From an uncultured Bacteroidaceae bacterium (GTDB taxonomy: Bacteria; Bacteroidota; Bacteroidia; Bacteroidales; Bacteroidaceae): 20,105 nt of DNA. The notes under the pieces were generated by a model, which saw only the letters and a list, made by a program, of their open reading frames with translations, was not told where the DNA came from and searched no databases. Shown here one piece after another: positions 1 through 6,212 of this stretch (positions within the stretch are counted from its first letter, which is position 1; every line of letters starts with the position of its first letter). A program made the position numbers and the translations under genes. Location: the NCBI GenBank assembly GCA_934293005.1, contig CAKQYA010000039.1, positions 1-20,105 on the forward strand. Reading direction: 5' to 3'.

Positions 1-2
1 CG

Positions 3-62
3 GATTTTCATTATTATCGTCGCTATGAGGGGCTACGTCCGCTACTCTCTGTCTGTGACTAA
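3..62 (+). CDS. Possible C-terminal tail of a gene entering from the left
   Basis: Frame 3 is open from the window edge to a TAA at 60-62 and encodes 19 residues, DFHYYRRYEGLRPLLSVCD. The aromatic and arginine-rich ending resembles the C-termini of some Bacteroidales secreted proteins, but it is too short to assign. Frame 1 is also open (to a TAA at 67-69), so the reading frame is not certain. The gene would lie almost entirely outside the window. Confidence 0.25.
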   Translation, partial: DFHYYRRYEGLRPLLSVCD

Positions 63-335
63 AAATTAATTCAGTAGCCCCTAAATAGTGGCAAAACACT
101 AGACAGCCTTTCGCAACTGTTCAAGACTTACGGAAATGGAAATATCACAATTACAATAACAGAATCATTTTAATCATCTCCTCTTGCTACGGAATAACGA
201 TTTTTATAAAAATTGTCATCCGTAACAAGAGGTTCAAAAGGTTTAATCTATGTTGATTTATGCTTGTAAAAAACTTATATAATATCAGTTGTATTCAAGA
301 GACTACAGTCATTAAAATTGTAATATAATATTAGT
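63..335. other. AT-rich intergenic region with one inverted repeat
   Basis: No convincing ORF lies here. GGGGCTAC at 29-36 and GTAGCCCC at 74-81 form an 8-bp inverted repeat around the end of the preceding frame and could close a terminator hairpin, but no T-run follows. No clear TAnnTTTG promoter box was seen upstream of the gene at 336. Confidence 0.4.
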
Positions 336-1025
336 ATGATATATACAAAGAACTACATGGTGCTTATCCTCATGTTTAATAGCCTTTTCTTAAAAGGCAT
401 GTCGCAGCAAGAATCCTACAGACTGGTAGAATTGCGCAGTTCCTATAATCAACTTGCATCTGCCGACACTCAAAAAACACAAGAAAATTTCTTTTGGAGC
501 TTTCCGCAAAACTGGAGTGAATTTCTTATTATGGATTATGAGTTGTCCCATCATCATAAAGAAGATTTTTCCTTATATATAAAAAAGTTTGGTGAACTTT
601 CCGCTATCAACGATACTTTGTATTGTGCTAAGCTCATAGCTATTACCCGTGGTGCAGCCCTTGATGCTGACGGCCCCAATATGCTGCATCGTCTGATACA
701 TAAAACAATGGGAGATGATTCGCAAGAAATCAATTGTCATACATCAAATAAAACGGATAATAAGCTATTTATCATGCTATGGCTTTTATCACGTGAATTA
801 AAAGGAGATGTCATGAGATTTTGGCAATTCTATTGGTCTAGTTTATACTTTGAGGAAGACGATGGCGTATGTAATGACTGCAGTTTTAATGATGACTTTT
901 ATCGTTTGCGCGACATACTCGTAAAAGAATATCCCAGCATGGTAGAATCCATGACCATTGCCTATCAATATTTTCATCATGGAGTAATATTTCTAACATC
1001 TTATCCTGATATTCGGTCAAGATAA
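336..1025 (+). CDS. Hypothetical secreted protein, 229 aa
   Basis: This ORF was not recognised. The N-terminus has a short basic segment (MIYTKNY), a hydrophobic stretch (about residues 8-20) and MSQQES near residue 22, consistent with a signal peptide cleaved around residues 22-25. The mature part is acidic and rich in Tyr, Trp, Phe and His, with a CNDC motif near residue 187. No membrane helix follows the signal. The start could also be Met8 (357), which keeps the hydrophobic core. The stop lies 15 bp before the left end of the IS, so a native 3' end may have been lost, although the protein ends without visible disruption. Its AT content is higher than that of the carboxylase operon. Confidence 0.6.
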   Translation: MIYTKNYMVLILMFNSLFLKGMSQQESYRLVELRSSYNQLASADTQKTQENFFWSFPQNWSEFLIMDYELSHHHKEDFSLYIKKFGELSAINDTLYCAKLIAITRGAALDADGPNMLHRLIHKTMGDDSQEINCHTSNKTDNKLFIMLWLLSRELKGDVMRFWQFYWSSLYFEEDDGVCNDCSFNDDFYRLRDILVKEYPSMVESMTIAYQYFHHGVIFLTSYPDIRSR

Positions 1026-1040
1026 AGAAGTGATTTAAAC

Positions 1041-1058
1041 TATTGCTGTCCGCTAAAA
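1041..1058 (+). repeat. IS terminal inverted repeat, transposase 3' side
   Basis: TATTGCTGTCCGCTAAAA is the exact complement of 2466-2483. It also matches, in the same orientation, the IR-like sequence inside the transposase coding region at 2341-2356. Confidence 0.92.
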
Positions 1059-1080
1059 TTCAAAAGAGCATAGAAATCCT

Positions 1081-1120
1081 ATCCGCAATGCCCATAAAAA
1101 GGCGTTGCGGATGATTTTTT
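1081..1120 (+). terminator. Inward-facing terminator at the IS 3' end
   Basis: ATCCGCAATGCC (1081-1092) pairs with GGCGTTGCGGAT (1101-1112) as a 12-bp stem with one G-U pair and an 8-nt loop. GATTTTTT follows at 1113-1120. In the plus direction this is a good intrinsic terminator. It lies inside the IS and would stop transcription arriving from the gene at 336-1025 before it runs antisense through the transposase. Confidence 0.75.
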
Positions 1121-1136
1121 GAAAAAGTAAGCCCCC

Positions 1137-2372
1137 TTAGTCAAATAAAGACGGTTCAGGAGGCCTTTCCTTTGCCTCTTCAAGCATCTTCGCCCAATCT
1201 TTTTCTGGTTCTTCAAGGAAAGTATAGCAGTTCACATAGTACATGAGCATAATTCTTACCATAGTTGCCAGCCCAGAAAAGCTCCATGAGCGTTTAATGC
1301 GTTTCTGTATGATCATTAAAAGCAGATTTGCTATAAGAGTAACCCAAATCTGAATTTTTATGGCATTGGCACTCTCTCCGTAGAAATATCTCAGAGGAAA
1401 ATTCTGCTTCAGTTGCTTGAAAAGAAGCTCAATCTCCCACCTTTTGCGGTATATGGCGATAATTTCTTCGGAAGGCATGTCCATATCGTTAGTAAGTAGC
1501 GATATCAATTTGGGCTTTTTCTTCTTGAGGCCAACATATGTGACAATCCTTGCCTTGTGCTTGATTTCTCCTGTTCCCTTTATATGCTTTGCAAACTCAA
1601 CGATCTGCACTCTTTCCTGCATAAGTCCATTGGGATTCATATACATTGTGTCTGAGAGTGTATTATAGACAAGATTCTTCTTCATCTTTGTGACATATAT
1701 TACACCTCGACTGGTCATTTCCTCGAATTTGGCGTATTCTATATATGCCCTGTCTAAAGCAACAATATCCCCTTCATTATAATTGGTTGGTTTCAGCATG
1801 AAACTATCATTTGTTGCAGCAGACGTAAACTTTATGTCGGACGGAACACCCTCATTGGCATGGATGTTTGTATGAACTTTTATTCCACCTTTCTTCTTAC
1901 CTGTCTTTGGATTGCGTCCTACTCCCTTGAAAAGCAGGTTGGAAAACAATGATATGGTAGTTGAATCTATGATTTGCAGGCGATTAAGCCAGGATGGCAC
2001 CTGTCGTTTTCGGCTGTCCGAGGAAAGTTCGTCTTTGTAACGTGCATATAAACTGCGATATGTGCTTTCAAACACGGATTCTGGCCTATGGGCATTGGCA
2101 TCAGACAATGTGCTGCGTCTTGGCATCATGTTTATGCCAAGATGTGCTAGCTTACGAGCTTCTGGAAACATGGAATCGGTTATCTCACGAAGAGAATCGA
2201 ATCTTTTAATGACTGCATAGAGCATGACAACAAGATGTTGGTAAGCATCAAAGTGCTTTACATAGCGTTCTCCTTTCTTTTCACGACTGAATTTGAGAAT
2301 TTCATGCTTGTCAAGCAAACTAATCAGTTGACCATACATCGGCTGTCCGTTAAAATGTGTACCTTTGTTCAT
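1137..2372 (-). CDS. IS4-family transposase with DUF4372-like N-terminus, 411 aa
   Basis: This is a DDE transposase that cuts and joins the ends of its own IS. I place the start at ATG 2372-2370, giving MNKGTHFNGQPMYGQ, the usual N-terminus of this family. It lies about 30 nt downstream of the TACCTTTG promoter box. The longer frame, to 2525, runs through the terminal repeat and into flanking DNA, so it is not the native start. Catalytic residues from the chosen start are D136 (IIDSTT), D207 (ALDRAY) and the Y-x2-R-x3-E-x6-K signature Y308, R311, E315, K322. Length and motifs are intact, so the protein may be active. The codons for HFNGQP fall on a sequence that mimics the terminal inverted repeat. 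Confidence 0.92.
   Translation of the reverse strand: MNKGTHFNGQPMYGQLISLLDKHEILKFSREKKGERYVKHFDAYQHLVVMLYAVIKRFDSLREITDSMFPEARKLAHLGINMMPRRSTLSDANAHRPESVFESTYRSLYARYKDELSSDSRKRQVPSWLNRLQIIDSTTISLFSNLLFKGVGRNPKTGKKKGGIKVHTNIHANEGVPSDIKFTSAATNDSFMLKPTNYNEGDIVALDRAYIEYAKFEEMTSRGVIYVTKMKKNLVYNTLSDTMYMNPNGLMQERVQIVEFAKHIKGTGEIKHKARIVTYVGLKKKKPKLISLLTNDMDMPSEEIIAIYRKRWEIELLFKQLKQNFPLRYFYGESANAIKIQIWVTLIANLLLMIIQKRIKRSWSFSGLATMVRIMLMYYVNCYTFLEEPEKDWAKMLEEAKERPPEPSLFD
2341..2356 (+). repeat. Inverted-repeat-like sequence inside the transposase gene
   Basis: GCTGTCCGTTAAAA at 2342-2355 matches the terminal repeat core GCTGTCCGCTAAAA at 13 of 14 positions, in the orientation of the 1041 end. On the minus strand it encodes the HFNGQ motif. 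With the outer repeat at 2466-2483 it brackets a ~143-bp head segment of the same design as the MITE at 19638-19783. Confidence 0.8.
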
Positions 2373-2399
2373 AGTTACTGGAATTATATTTTGCAAAGA

Positions 2400-2407
2400 C
2401 AAAGGTA
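2400..2407 (-). promoter_or_regulatory. Transposase promoter, -7 box
   Basis: On the minus strand this reads TACCTTTG, matching the Bacteroidetes TAnnTTTG box, and it leaves a leader of about 20 nt before the ATG at 2372. A TTG inside the upstream hairpin lies about 18 nt away and may act as the -33 element. The related MITE keeps the box as TATCTTTG at the same place. Confidence 0.65.
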
Positions 2408-2414
2408 ACTTAAA

Positions 2415-2444
2415 GGGCTGAATTCCAAGCGAGGAATCCAGCCC
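2415..2444 (-). terminator. Conserved hairpin between IS end and transposase promoter
   Basis: On the minus strand GGGCTGGATTCC pairs with GGAATTCAGCCC across the loop TCGCTT as a 12-bp stem with one G-U pair, followed by TTTAAG. It lies upstream of the -7 box, so it would affect only transcription entering from outside. It looks like a weak terminator that insulates the transposase from read-through. The MITE has the same hairpin with a different but fully paired stem. Confidence 0.65.
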
Positions 2445-2465
2445 TAATTTATATCGGTCGAAAAC

Positions 2466-2483
2466 TTTTAGCGGACAGCAATA
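2466..2483 (-). repeat. IS terminal inverted repeat, transposase 5' side
   Basis: TTTTAGCGGACAGCAATA is the exact complement of 1041-1058. Confidence 0.92.
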
Positions 2484-2574
2484 ATTCTTTTCAATTCTTG
2501 TCACCGTTTGGGCCAAAGTATTCACATCTTATGTGCATATAATAACAAAGGCCATGGAAATAATTTATTCATCA

Positions 2575-2702
2575 AAGTATATTAGGATACTCGGAAAAGT
2601 ATATTATATTACTTTGCCAAGTATATTATATTACTTTGCCAAGTATATTATATTACTTTGCCAAGTATATTATATTACTTTGCCAAGTATGTTATATTAC
2701 TG
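2575..2702. repeat. Array of alternating inverted heptamers on an 11-bp step (array A)
   Basis: Twelve heptamers begin at 2575, 2586, 2597 and so on every 11 bp to 2696. AAGTATA-type and ATTACTT/GATACTC-type units alternate, separated by 4-nt spacers (ttag, ggaa, ttat, tgcc). Each neighbouring pair forms a small palindrome with the core AAGTA/TACTT. Read as direct repeats this is a 22-bp unit, AAGTATATTATATTACTTTGCC, present in four identical tandem copies (2597-2684) with degenerate copies at each side. It lies at the 5' break of a glycoside-hydrolase remnant. A related array is at 18163-18235. Confidence 0.9.
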
Positions 2703-2923
2703 TCTTTAGCGTTTCTCTTGATGGTGGCGAAGAAATAGTGAGTGAGTTTCAAACCAAAGGCCGAAGCGAGGAATGGAAAATTAATGTGCTTGGCAATCAT
2801 GCCACACGTGTGCTGACATTGCCAATGCCTCGTACCGCTAATCACACATTGACTGTTAAAGCCATCGATGAAGGTGTGGTGCTTGATCAAATTTGTGTAA
2901 TGTCTGCCAAGAGGACGAAATGA
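2695..2923 (+). pseudogene. C-terminal remnant of a glycoside hydrolase (GH115-like C-terminal domain)
   Basis: The open frame after the repeat array encodes about 73 residues with a beta-sandwich look: VFSVSLDGGEE, EEWKINVLGNHATR, ANHTLTVKAIDEGVVLDQI. The pattern of a W-x-x-NVL strand followed by HTLxVxxxDxGVVLDQI resembles the C-terminal domain of GH115 and similar polysaccharide-degrading enzymes. No catalytic domain and no start codon precede it; upstream lies only the palindromic array. I take it as the stub of a deleted gene. The family call rests on remembered motifs and needs a profile search. Confidence 0.55.
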
Positions 2924-3080
2924 CTGATTCGACTAACTTGTAAATGCAGTATTCTTAGTCTGAATAAACCTGTTTCGGACATTGGATATGGACAGATTGT
3001 GCATTGTCGGTTCTTTTCTGCTCTTGTCTGAGCAGCTTTCAGCATTATGTCTCTCGTTGGCATTTCATCAGTTTGATATC

Positions 3081-3227
3081 TGGCATAACTGGTTGTTGGA
3101 ACATGGGGTGACTGATAGTCACATCATTGAAATACAACTTGACGATTTCCGAAACAAACGGTTGAGGAAGCCTGATGCCTTGCTCGACTATATAGATTCA
3201 AAGGTTATGGATGATGGCAGTCCCTAA
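3081..3227 (+). pseudogene. Remnant of a DUF4143-type AAA ATPase
   Basis: The frame contains NWLLEHGVTDSHIIEIQLDD, then FRNKRLRKPDALLDYIDS, ending in a TAA at 3225-3227. This matches the segment that follows the Walker A motif in the large Bacteroidales ATP-binding family with AAA_14 and DUF4143 domains. The Walker A part (GIRRSGKS) is absent upstream and the rest of the ATPase is absent downstream. The frame can be extended to an ATG at 2982, but residues before Trp at 3081 do not resemble the family. It is a fragment next to another gene stub and probably has no function. Confidence 0.55.
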
Positions 3228-3280
3228 TTATGATTTAGAACATGGTAGGGATGTGATGCAATAATAAAACGGTTATTATA

Positions 3281-3318
3281 CAAAAAATAAAGGTGAAGTC
3301 TCACGACGTCACCTTTAT
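3281..3318 (-). terminator. Intrinsic terminator, minus strand
   Basis: On the minus strand ATAAAGGTGA and TCACCTTTAT form a perfect 10-bp stem around a 12-nt loop, followed by six Ts. It would end the candidate RNA that starts near 3546. On the plus strand the 3' side continues GCCATTAAAA, so it is directional. Confidence 0.72.
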
Positions 3319-3546
3319 GCCATTAAAAAATGAAACCTTAATCTTTTACTAACCTAAAACCTATTGTATAACCTATGTCTTTTTTACTCTATTCTAAATT
3401 ATTATCCTAAACAATCTTTTTTAGCCTTAAAAGCTAATACTTGTCGAAAGAACTTTGTGTCGCACTTAATAGTACTGGAAATTTTTCTAACCAATATGTT
3501 CTTTTCTTATTGTCATTTTAAAGAATCTACTTGTTCTTTTCTTTTG
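3281..3546 (-). ncRNA. Candidate small RNA, about 265 nt, family unknown
   Basis: A strong Bacteroidetes promoter on the minus strand (3553-3582) should start RNA near 3546. A good intrinsic terminator lies at 3318-3281 on the same strand. Between them there is no minus-strand ORF longer than a few codons. The predicted 5' end can fold: ATTGTCA and TGACAAT pair around AAAGAA/TTCTTT. GAAAAGAAC and GTTCTTTC can form a second stem. Near the 3' end TAGGTT-like pentamers recur four times. It could be a regulatory RNA, or the leader of a deleted gene that ends in an attenuator. No known family was recognised. Confidence 0.4.
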
Positions 3547-3552
3547 ACAATG

Positions 3553-3582
3553 CAAAGGTACGGCCTTTACGTGAGTTGTCAA
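3553..3582 (-). promoter_or_regulatory. Bacteroidetes promoter pointing left
   Basis: Minus-strand TACCTTTG lies at 3560-3553 and TTG at 3582-3580, with 19 bp between them. This fits the -7/-33 pattern as well as the promoters of real genes here (tRNA-Pro, riboswitch, PepSY lipoprotein). No gene on the minus strand follows before the terminator at 3318. Confidence 0.65.
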
Positions 3583-3621
3583 TAAAAAATGAGAGAAAAG
3601 TGGTGGTTATACTATGATATG

Positions 3622-3685
3622 TTGATACGTATCAATAAATGTGTACGAACACATGTTGAAATTGTGCATATGTGTGCGCACACAT
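3622..3685. promoter_or_regulatory. Cluster of three palindromes, possible operators
   Basis: TTGATACGTATCAA (3622-3635) is a perfect palindrome. ATGTGT-ACGA-ACACAT (3639-3654) is an interrupted one. ATGTGTGCGCACACAT (3670-3685) is a perfect 16-bp palindrome. They lie 180-280 bp upstream of the riboswitch promoter in non-coding DNA. They look like dimer-binding sites, but no regulator gene is nearby and the target promoter is unclear. Confidence 0.4.
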
Positions 3686-3867
3686 GTGCTGTATGACATT
3701 ATTGTTTGATACATGCAAGTGCTTTTAGTCTATCGTTAGTTTTTATGTCTGAAGCTATTGATGAATGATGTAGCATGAATGCGTGTGTAATGCGGCAAAA
3801 GACTGTCTTTTATGAAGGATATTGTTTGTTATTGTTATCTTTTTGCGATTTTTTTTTTATTCTTTCA

Positions 3868-3897
3868 TTGCTGTGTGTAAAAAAAAGTGTAACTTTG
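3868..3897 (+). promoter_or_regulatory. Promoter of the riboswitch-carboxylase operon
   Basis: TTG at 3868-3870 and TAACTTTG at 3890-3897, with a 19-bp spacer, match the Bacteroidetes -33/-7 pattern. RNA would start near 3903, exactly where the riboswitch helix P1 begins. Confidence 0.8.
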
Positions 3898-3902
3898 TAT
3901 CG

Positions 3903-4130
3903 CATTTGGTTCTCCGTACAATAGAAAACTGTTGAAGCGAGCTAAGATGGGAATGCAGTGAGAATCTGCGACATTACCCGATGCTGTGAGTCCTTTTTTA
4001 AAGGTCTGCCGATAATTATCACTGGGTGTTTAACCATAGCTAATGAGAGTTAGTTTACAGTGGTTGATGATTCATCTGGGAAGATAGAGCAGATTGAGGA
4101 TGAAGTCAGAAGACCTGCCATTTGCCAATG
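3903..4130 (+). promoter_or_regulatory. Cobalamin (B12) riboswitch
   Basis: The core landmarks of the cobalamin aptamer occur in order: AAGATGGGAA (3944-3953), the GCAGTGAGAATCTGC arm, ACCCGATGCTGTGAGTCC (3975-3992), a variable arm, and the B12 box AGTCAGAAGACCTGCC (4104-4119). The ends CATTTGG (3903-3909) and CCAATG (4125-4130) close P1 with one bulge. After the aptamer, TGCCTG (4138-4143) and CAGGCA (4152-4157) form a hairpin about 26 nt before the accC start; it may be the expression platform acting on translation. In the known families, cobalamin binding usually turns expression off. No strong T-run follows, so a translational mechanism is more likely than termination. The direction of control is inferred. 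Confidence 0.88.
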
Positions 4131-4183
4131 AGACGTGTGCCTGCGGGACTACAGGCATGAACGTGAACATAAAATTTACATAC

Positions 4184-5692
4184 ATGATTAAGAAAGTATT
4201 AGTTGCTAATCGTGGAGAGATAGCAATACGCATCATGCGTAGTTGCTATGAGATGGGCATCCGCTCGGTAGCTGTTTACAGCACGGCCGATCGAACGTCG
4301 CGTCATGTGCTTTATGCTAATGAGGCTGAATGCATTGGCGAGGCTGCAAGCAGCGACAGCTACCTCAATGTTGACCATATTATTGAGGCGGCTAAGGCGC
4401 ATAATGTTGATGCTATCCATCCTGGCTACGGTTTTTTGAGCGAGAATGCAGAGTTTGCCCGTCGTTGTGAGCGTGAGGGTTTCATCTTTATTGGACCACG
4501 TCCTGAGACGATGGAAGAGATGGGAGATAAGATTAGTGCGCGTCGCAAGATGATAGAGGCTGGTGTGCCTGTGGTGCCTGGAACGGAGAAGCCGCTTTCA
4601 TCGGCAGAAGAAGCGTTGGAGGTGAGCAAGGCGATTGGATTCCCTGTCATGCTCAAGGCTTCTATGGGCGGTGGCGGCAAGGGCATGCGTCTCATTGAAA
4701 GAGAAGAAGATGTGGTTGAGATGTATAATGCTGCCAAGAGTGAGGCCATGGCGGGCTTTGGCGATGACACTGTATATATAGAGAAGTTTGTTGAAGAGCC
4801 TCACCATATAGAGTTTCAAGTATTGGGTGACAAGTATGGCAACGTGGTTCATCTCTTCGATCGTGAATGCTCAGTGCAGCGTCGTCATCAGAAGATTGTG
4901 GAAGAAAGTCCATCACCATTTCTCGACTACAACTTGCGCATGGAGATGGGCGCAAAAGCTGTGGCTGCAGCCAAGGCTGTGGGTTATGTTGGTGCTGGCA
5001 CCATCGAATTTCTTGTAGACAAATATCATAAGTTTTATTTTCTTGAGATGAACACTCGTCTTCAGGTTGAGCATCCTGTAACAGAAGAAGTGGTGGGTGT
5101 CGACCTTGTGAAGGAACAGCTCAACATAGCCGACGGTCAGCCTTTGATGTTCAAGCAGGAAGATATACGTCAGCGTGGCCATGCCATTGAGTGCCGCATA
5201 TGTGCTGAAGACACCGAGCATAATTTTATGCCATCGCCAGGTGTCATCCAGCAGCTGACGGAACCTCACAGCATAGGCACGCGCATCGACTCTTATGTGT
5301 ATGAGGGATATGAAATACCTGTTCATTACGATCCGATGATAGGAAAGCTTATCGTATGGGCTACTACGCGTGAGTTTGCCATTGAGCGAATGCGCCGTGT
5401 GCTGTATGAATACAAAATAACGGGATTGACCACAAACATACGTTATTTGCGACGCATCATCGATGTGCCTGATTTCAAACAGGGCAATTATAACACATAC
5501 TTCATTGAGCGCAACCAAGATCGCTTGCGGCCGCGTCCTGGCTTCAAGAACGACTCTGAGACCATGGCTGTCATTGCCGCTTACATTGATTACCTCATGA
5601 ATTTTGATGAGAACAAGAGTGATAACGAGAACGCAAACGCCATCAACAGGTGGAGATCGTTCGGATTGCAGAAAGGAGTGCTAAGAGTATAA
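4184..5692 (+). CDS. accC: Biotin carboxylase subunit of an acyl-CoA carboxylase, 502 aa
   Basis: The enzyme uses ATP and bicarbonate to carboxylate biotin on the carrier protein encoded next. The start is ATG 4184 (MIKKVLVANRGEIAIRI); the frame is open back to 4094, but that stretch overlaps the riboswitch B12 box and is leader, not protein. The order is an N-terminal Rossmann-like biotin carboxylase domain, the ATP-grasp with glycine loop GGGGKGM at 162-168, and the catalytic segment EMNTRLQVEHPVTEE, where E288, N290, R292, Q294 and E296 fall on the same numbers as in E. coli AccC. A tail of about 50 residues beyond the E. coli length is typical of the propionyl-CoA carboxylase-type subunits. 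It is the first gene of a three-gene operon, 4 bp from the next. Confidence 0.93.
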   Translation: MIKKVLVANRGEIAIRIMRSCYEMGIRSVAVYSTADRTSRHVLYANEAECIGEAASSDSYLNVDHIIEAAKAHNVDAIHPGYGFLSENAEFARRCEREGFIFIGPRPETMEEMGDKISARRKMIEAGVPVVPGTEKPLSSAEEALEVSKAIGFPVMLKASMGGGGKGMRLIEREEDVVEMYNAAKSEAMAGFGDDTVYIEKFVEEPHHIEFQVLGDKYGNVVHLFDRECSVQRRHQKIVEESPSPFLDYNLRMEMGAKAVAAAKAVGYVGAGTIEFLVDKYHKFYFLEMNTRLQVEHPVTEEVVGVDLVKEQLNIADGQPLMFKQEDIRQRGHAIECRICAEDTEHNFMPSPGVIQQLTEPHSIGTRIDSYVYEGYEIPVHYDPMIGKLIVWATTREFAIERMRRVLYEYKITGLTTNIRYLRRIIDVPDFKQGNYNTYFIERNQDRLRPRPGFKNDSETMAVIAAYIDYLMNFDENKSDNENANAINRWRSFGLQKGVLRV

Positions 5693-5696
5693 GGAT

Positions 5697-6212
5697 ATGG
5701 ATATACAAGTGGGAAATAAATTGCTGGACGTGACATTGGTCAACAAGGATGGCAATAAAGTCCAGATACAGATTGACGGCATCATGTATGACGTGGATGT
5801 CGCAATGTTGGAGAATGGCACATGCTCCATCATCCATAATGGCAACTCGTACAATGCAGAGTTGACCAAATCAAGCGCAGGCAAGCACTACAGTGTCAAT
5901 CTCAACTATTCAACCTATCAGATTGACATGCTTGATTCGCAAGCTAAGTATATGAAGATGCGACGTCATGCCAATGATGAGGCCAATCAGTCAGACACCA
6001 TCATGGCTCCTATGCCTTGCAAGATTGTAAAGGTTTTTGTGAAGCCTGGCGATGAACTGAAGGCTGGCGACACAGTCCTAACGATGGAGGCCATGAAGAT
6101 GCAGTCGAACTATAAGGTTGCGGCCGATTGCAAAGTGAAGGATGTTTTGGTGCAAGAGGGCGACAGCGCCCGCGCAGACCAAGTGTTAATCAGATTAGAA
6201 GTGGAAAAATGA
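5697..6212 (+). CDS. Biotin carboxyl carrier protein, 171 aa
   Basis: This carries biotin between the carboxylase and the carboxyltransferase. The C-terminal biotinyl/lipoyl domain (about 100-171) has the APMPCKIVKVFVKPGDELKAG start and the biotinylation motif EAMKM, with Lys134 as the modified residue. The first 100 residues are a small beta-rich domain (VQIQIDGIMYDVDV; HYSVNLN) followed by a short charged linker, as in carriers of propionyl-CoA carboxylase or methylmalonyl-CoA decarboxylase type. It starts 4 bp after accC and its TGA overlaps the next ATG (ATGA, 6209-6212), so translation is probably coupled. Confidence 0.92.
   Translation: MDIQVGNKLLDVTLVNKDGNKVQIQIDGIMYDVDVAMLENGTCSIIHNGNSYNAELTKSSAGKHYSVNLNYSTYQIDMLDSQAKYMKMRRHANDEANQSDTIMAPMPCKIVKVFVKPGDELKAGDTVLTMEAMKMQSNYKVAADCKVKDVLVQEGDSARADQVLIRLEVEK

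Larger units (their letters stand above)
1041..2483 (-). mobile_element. Complete IS4-family (DUF4372-type transposase) insertion sequence, 1443 bp
   Basis: The element is bounded by perfect 18-bp inverted repeats, TATTGCTGTCCGCTAAAA at 1041-1058 and its complement at 2466-2483. It carries one transposase gene on the minus strand with an intact DDE/YREK core. Terminator-like hairpins lie just inside both ends and face inward (1081-1120 on the plus strand, 2444-2415 on the minus strand). A TAnnTTTG promoter box sits between the upstream hairpin and the transposase start. No target-site duplication is visible: the left flank is TGATTTAAAC and the right flank ATTCTTTTCA. This suggests an old insertion, a later rearrangement of the flanks, or a family that makes none. 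A related 146-bp derivative lies at 19638-19783. Confidence 0.9.

Noticed and set aside
1031..2493. Target-site duplication around the IS
   Set aside because: Flanks of 4 to 12 bp on both sides were compared and do not match.
2373..2525. N-terminal extension of the transposase to 462 aa
   Set aside because: The extra 51 codons run through the promoter box, hairpin and terminal repeat and out into flanking DNA; the family starts at MNKGTHFNGQP.
2575..2702. CRISPR array
   Set aside because: Repeat units are contiguous 22-mers with no unique spacers, and no cas gene is present.
3364..3585. 73-aa plus-strand ORF
   Set aside because: AT-rich low-complexity translation, opposite to a clear minus-strand promoter; no protein-like character.
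4913..5518. 201-aa minus-strand ORF inside accC, and similar long antisense frames in the carboxyltransferase and GH43 genes
   Set aside because: They are shadows of well-conserved coding regions and show no domain features.
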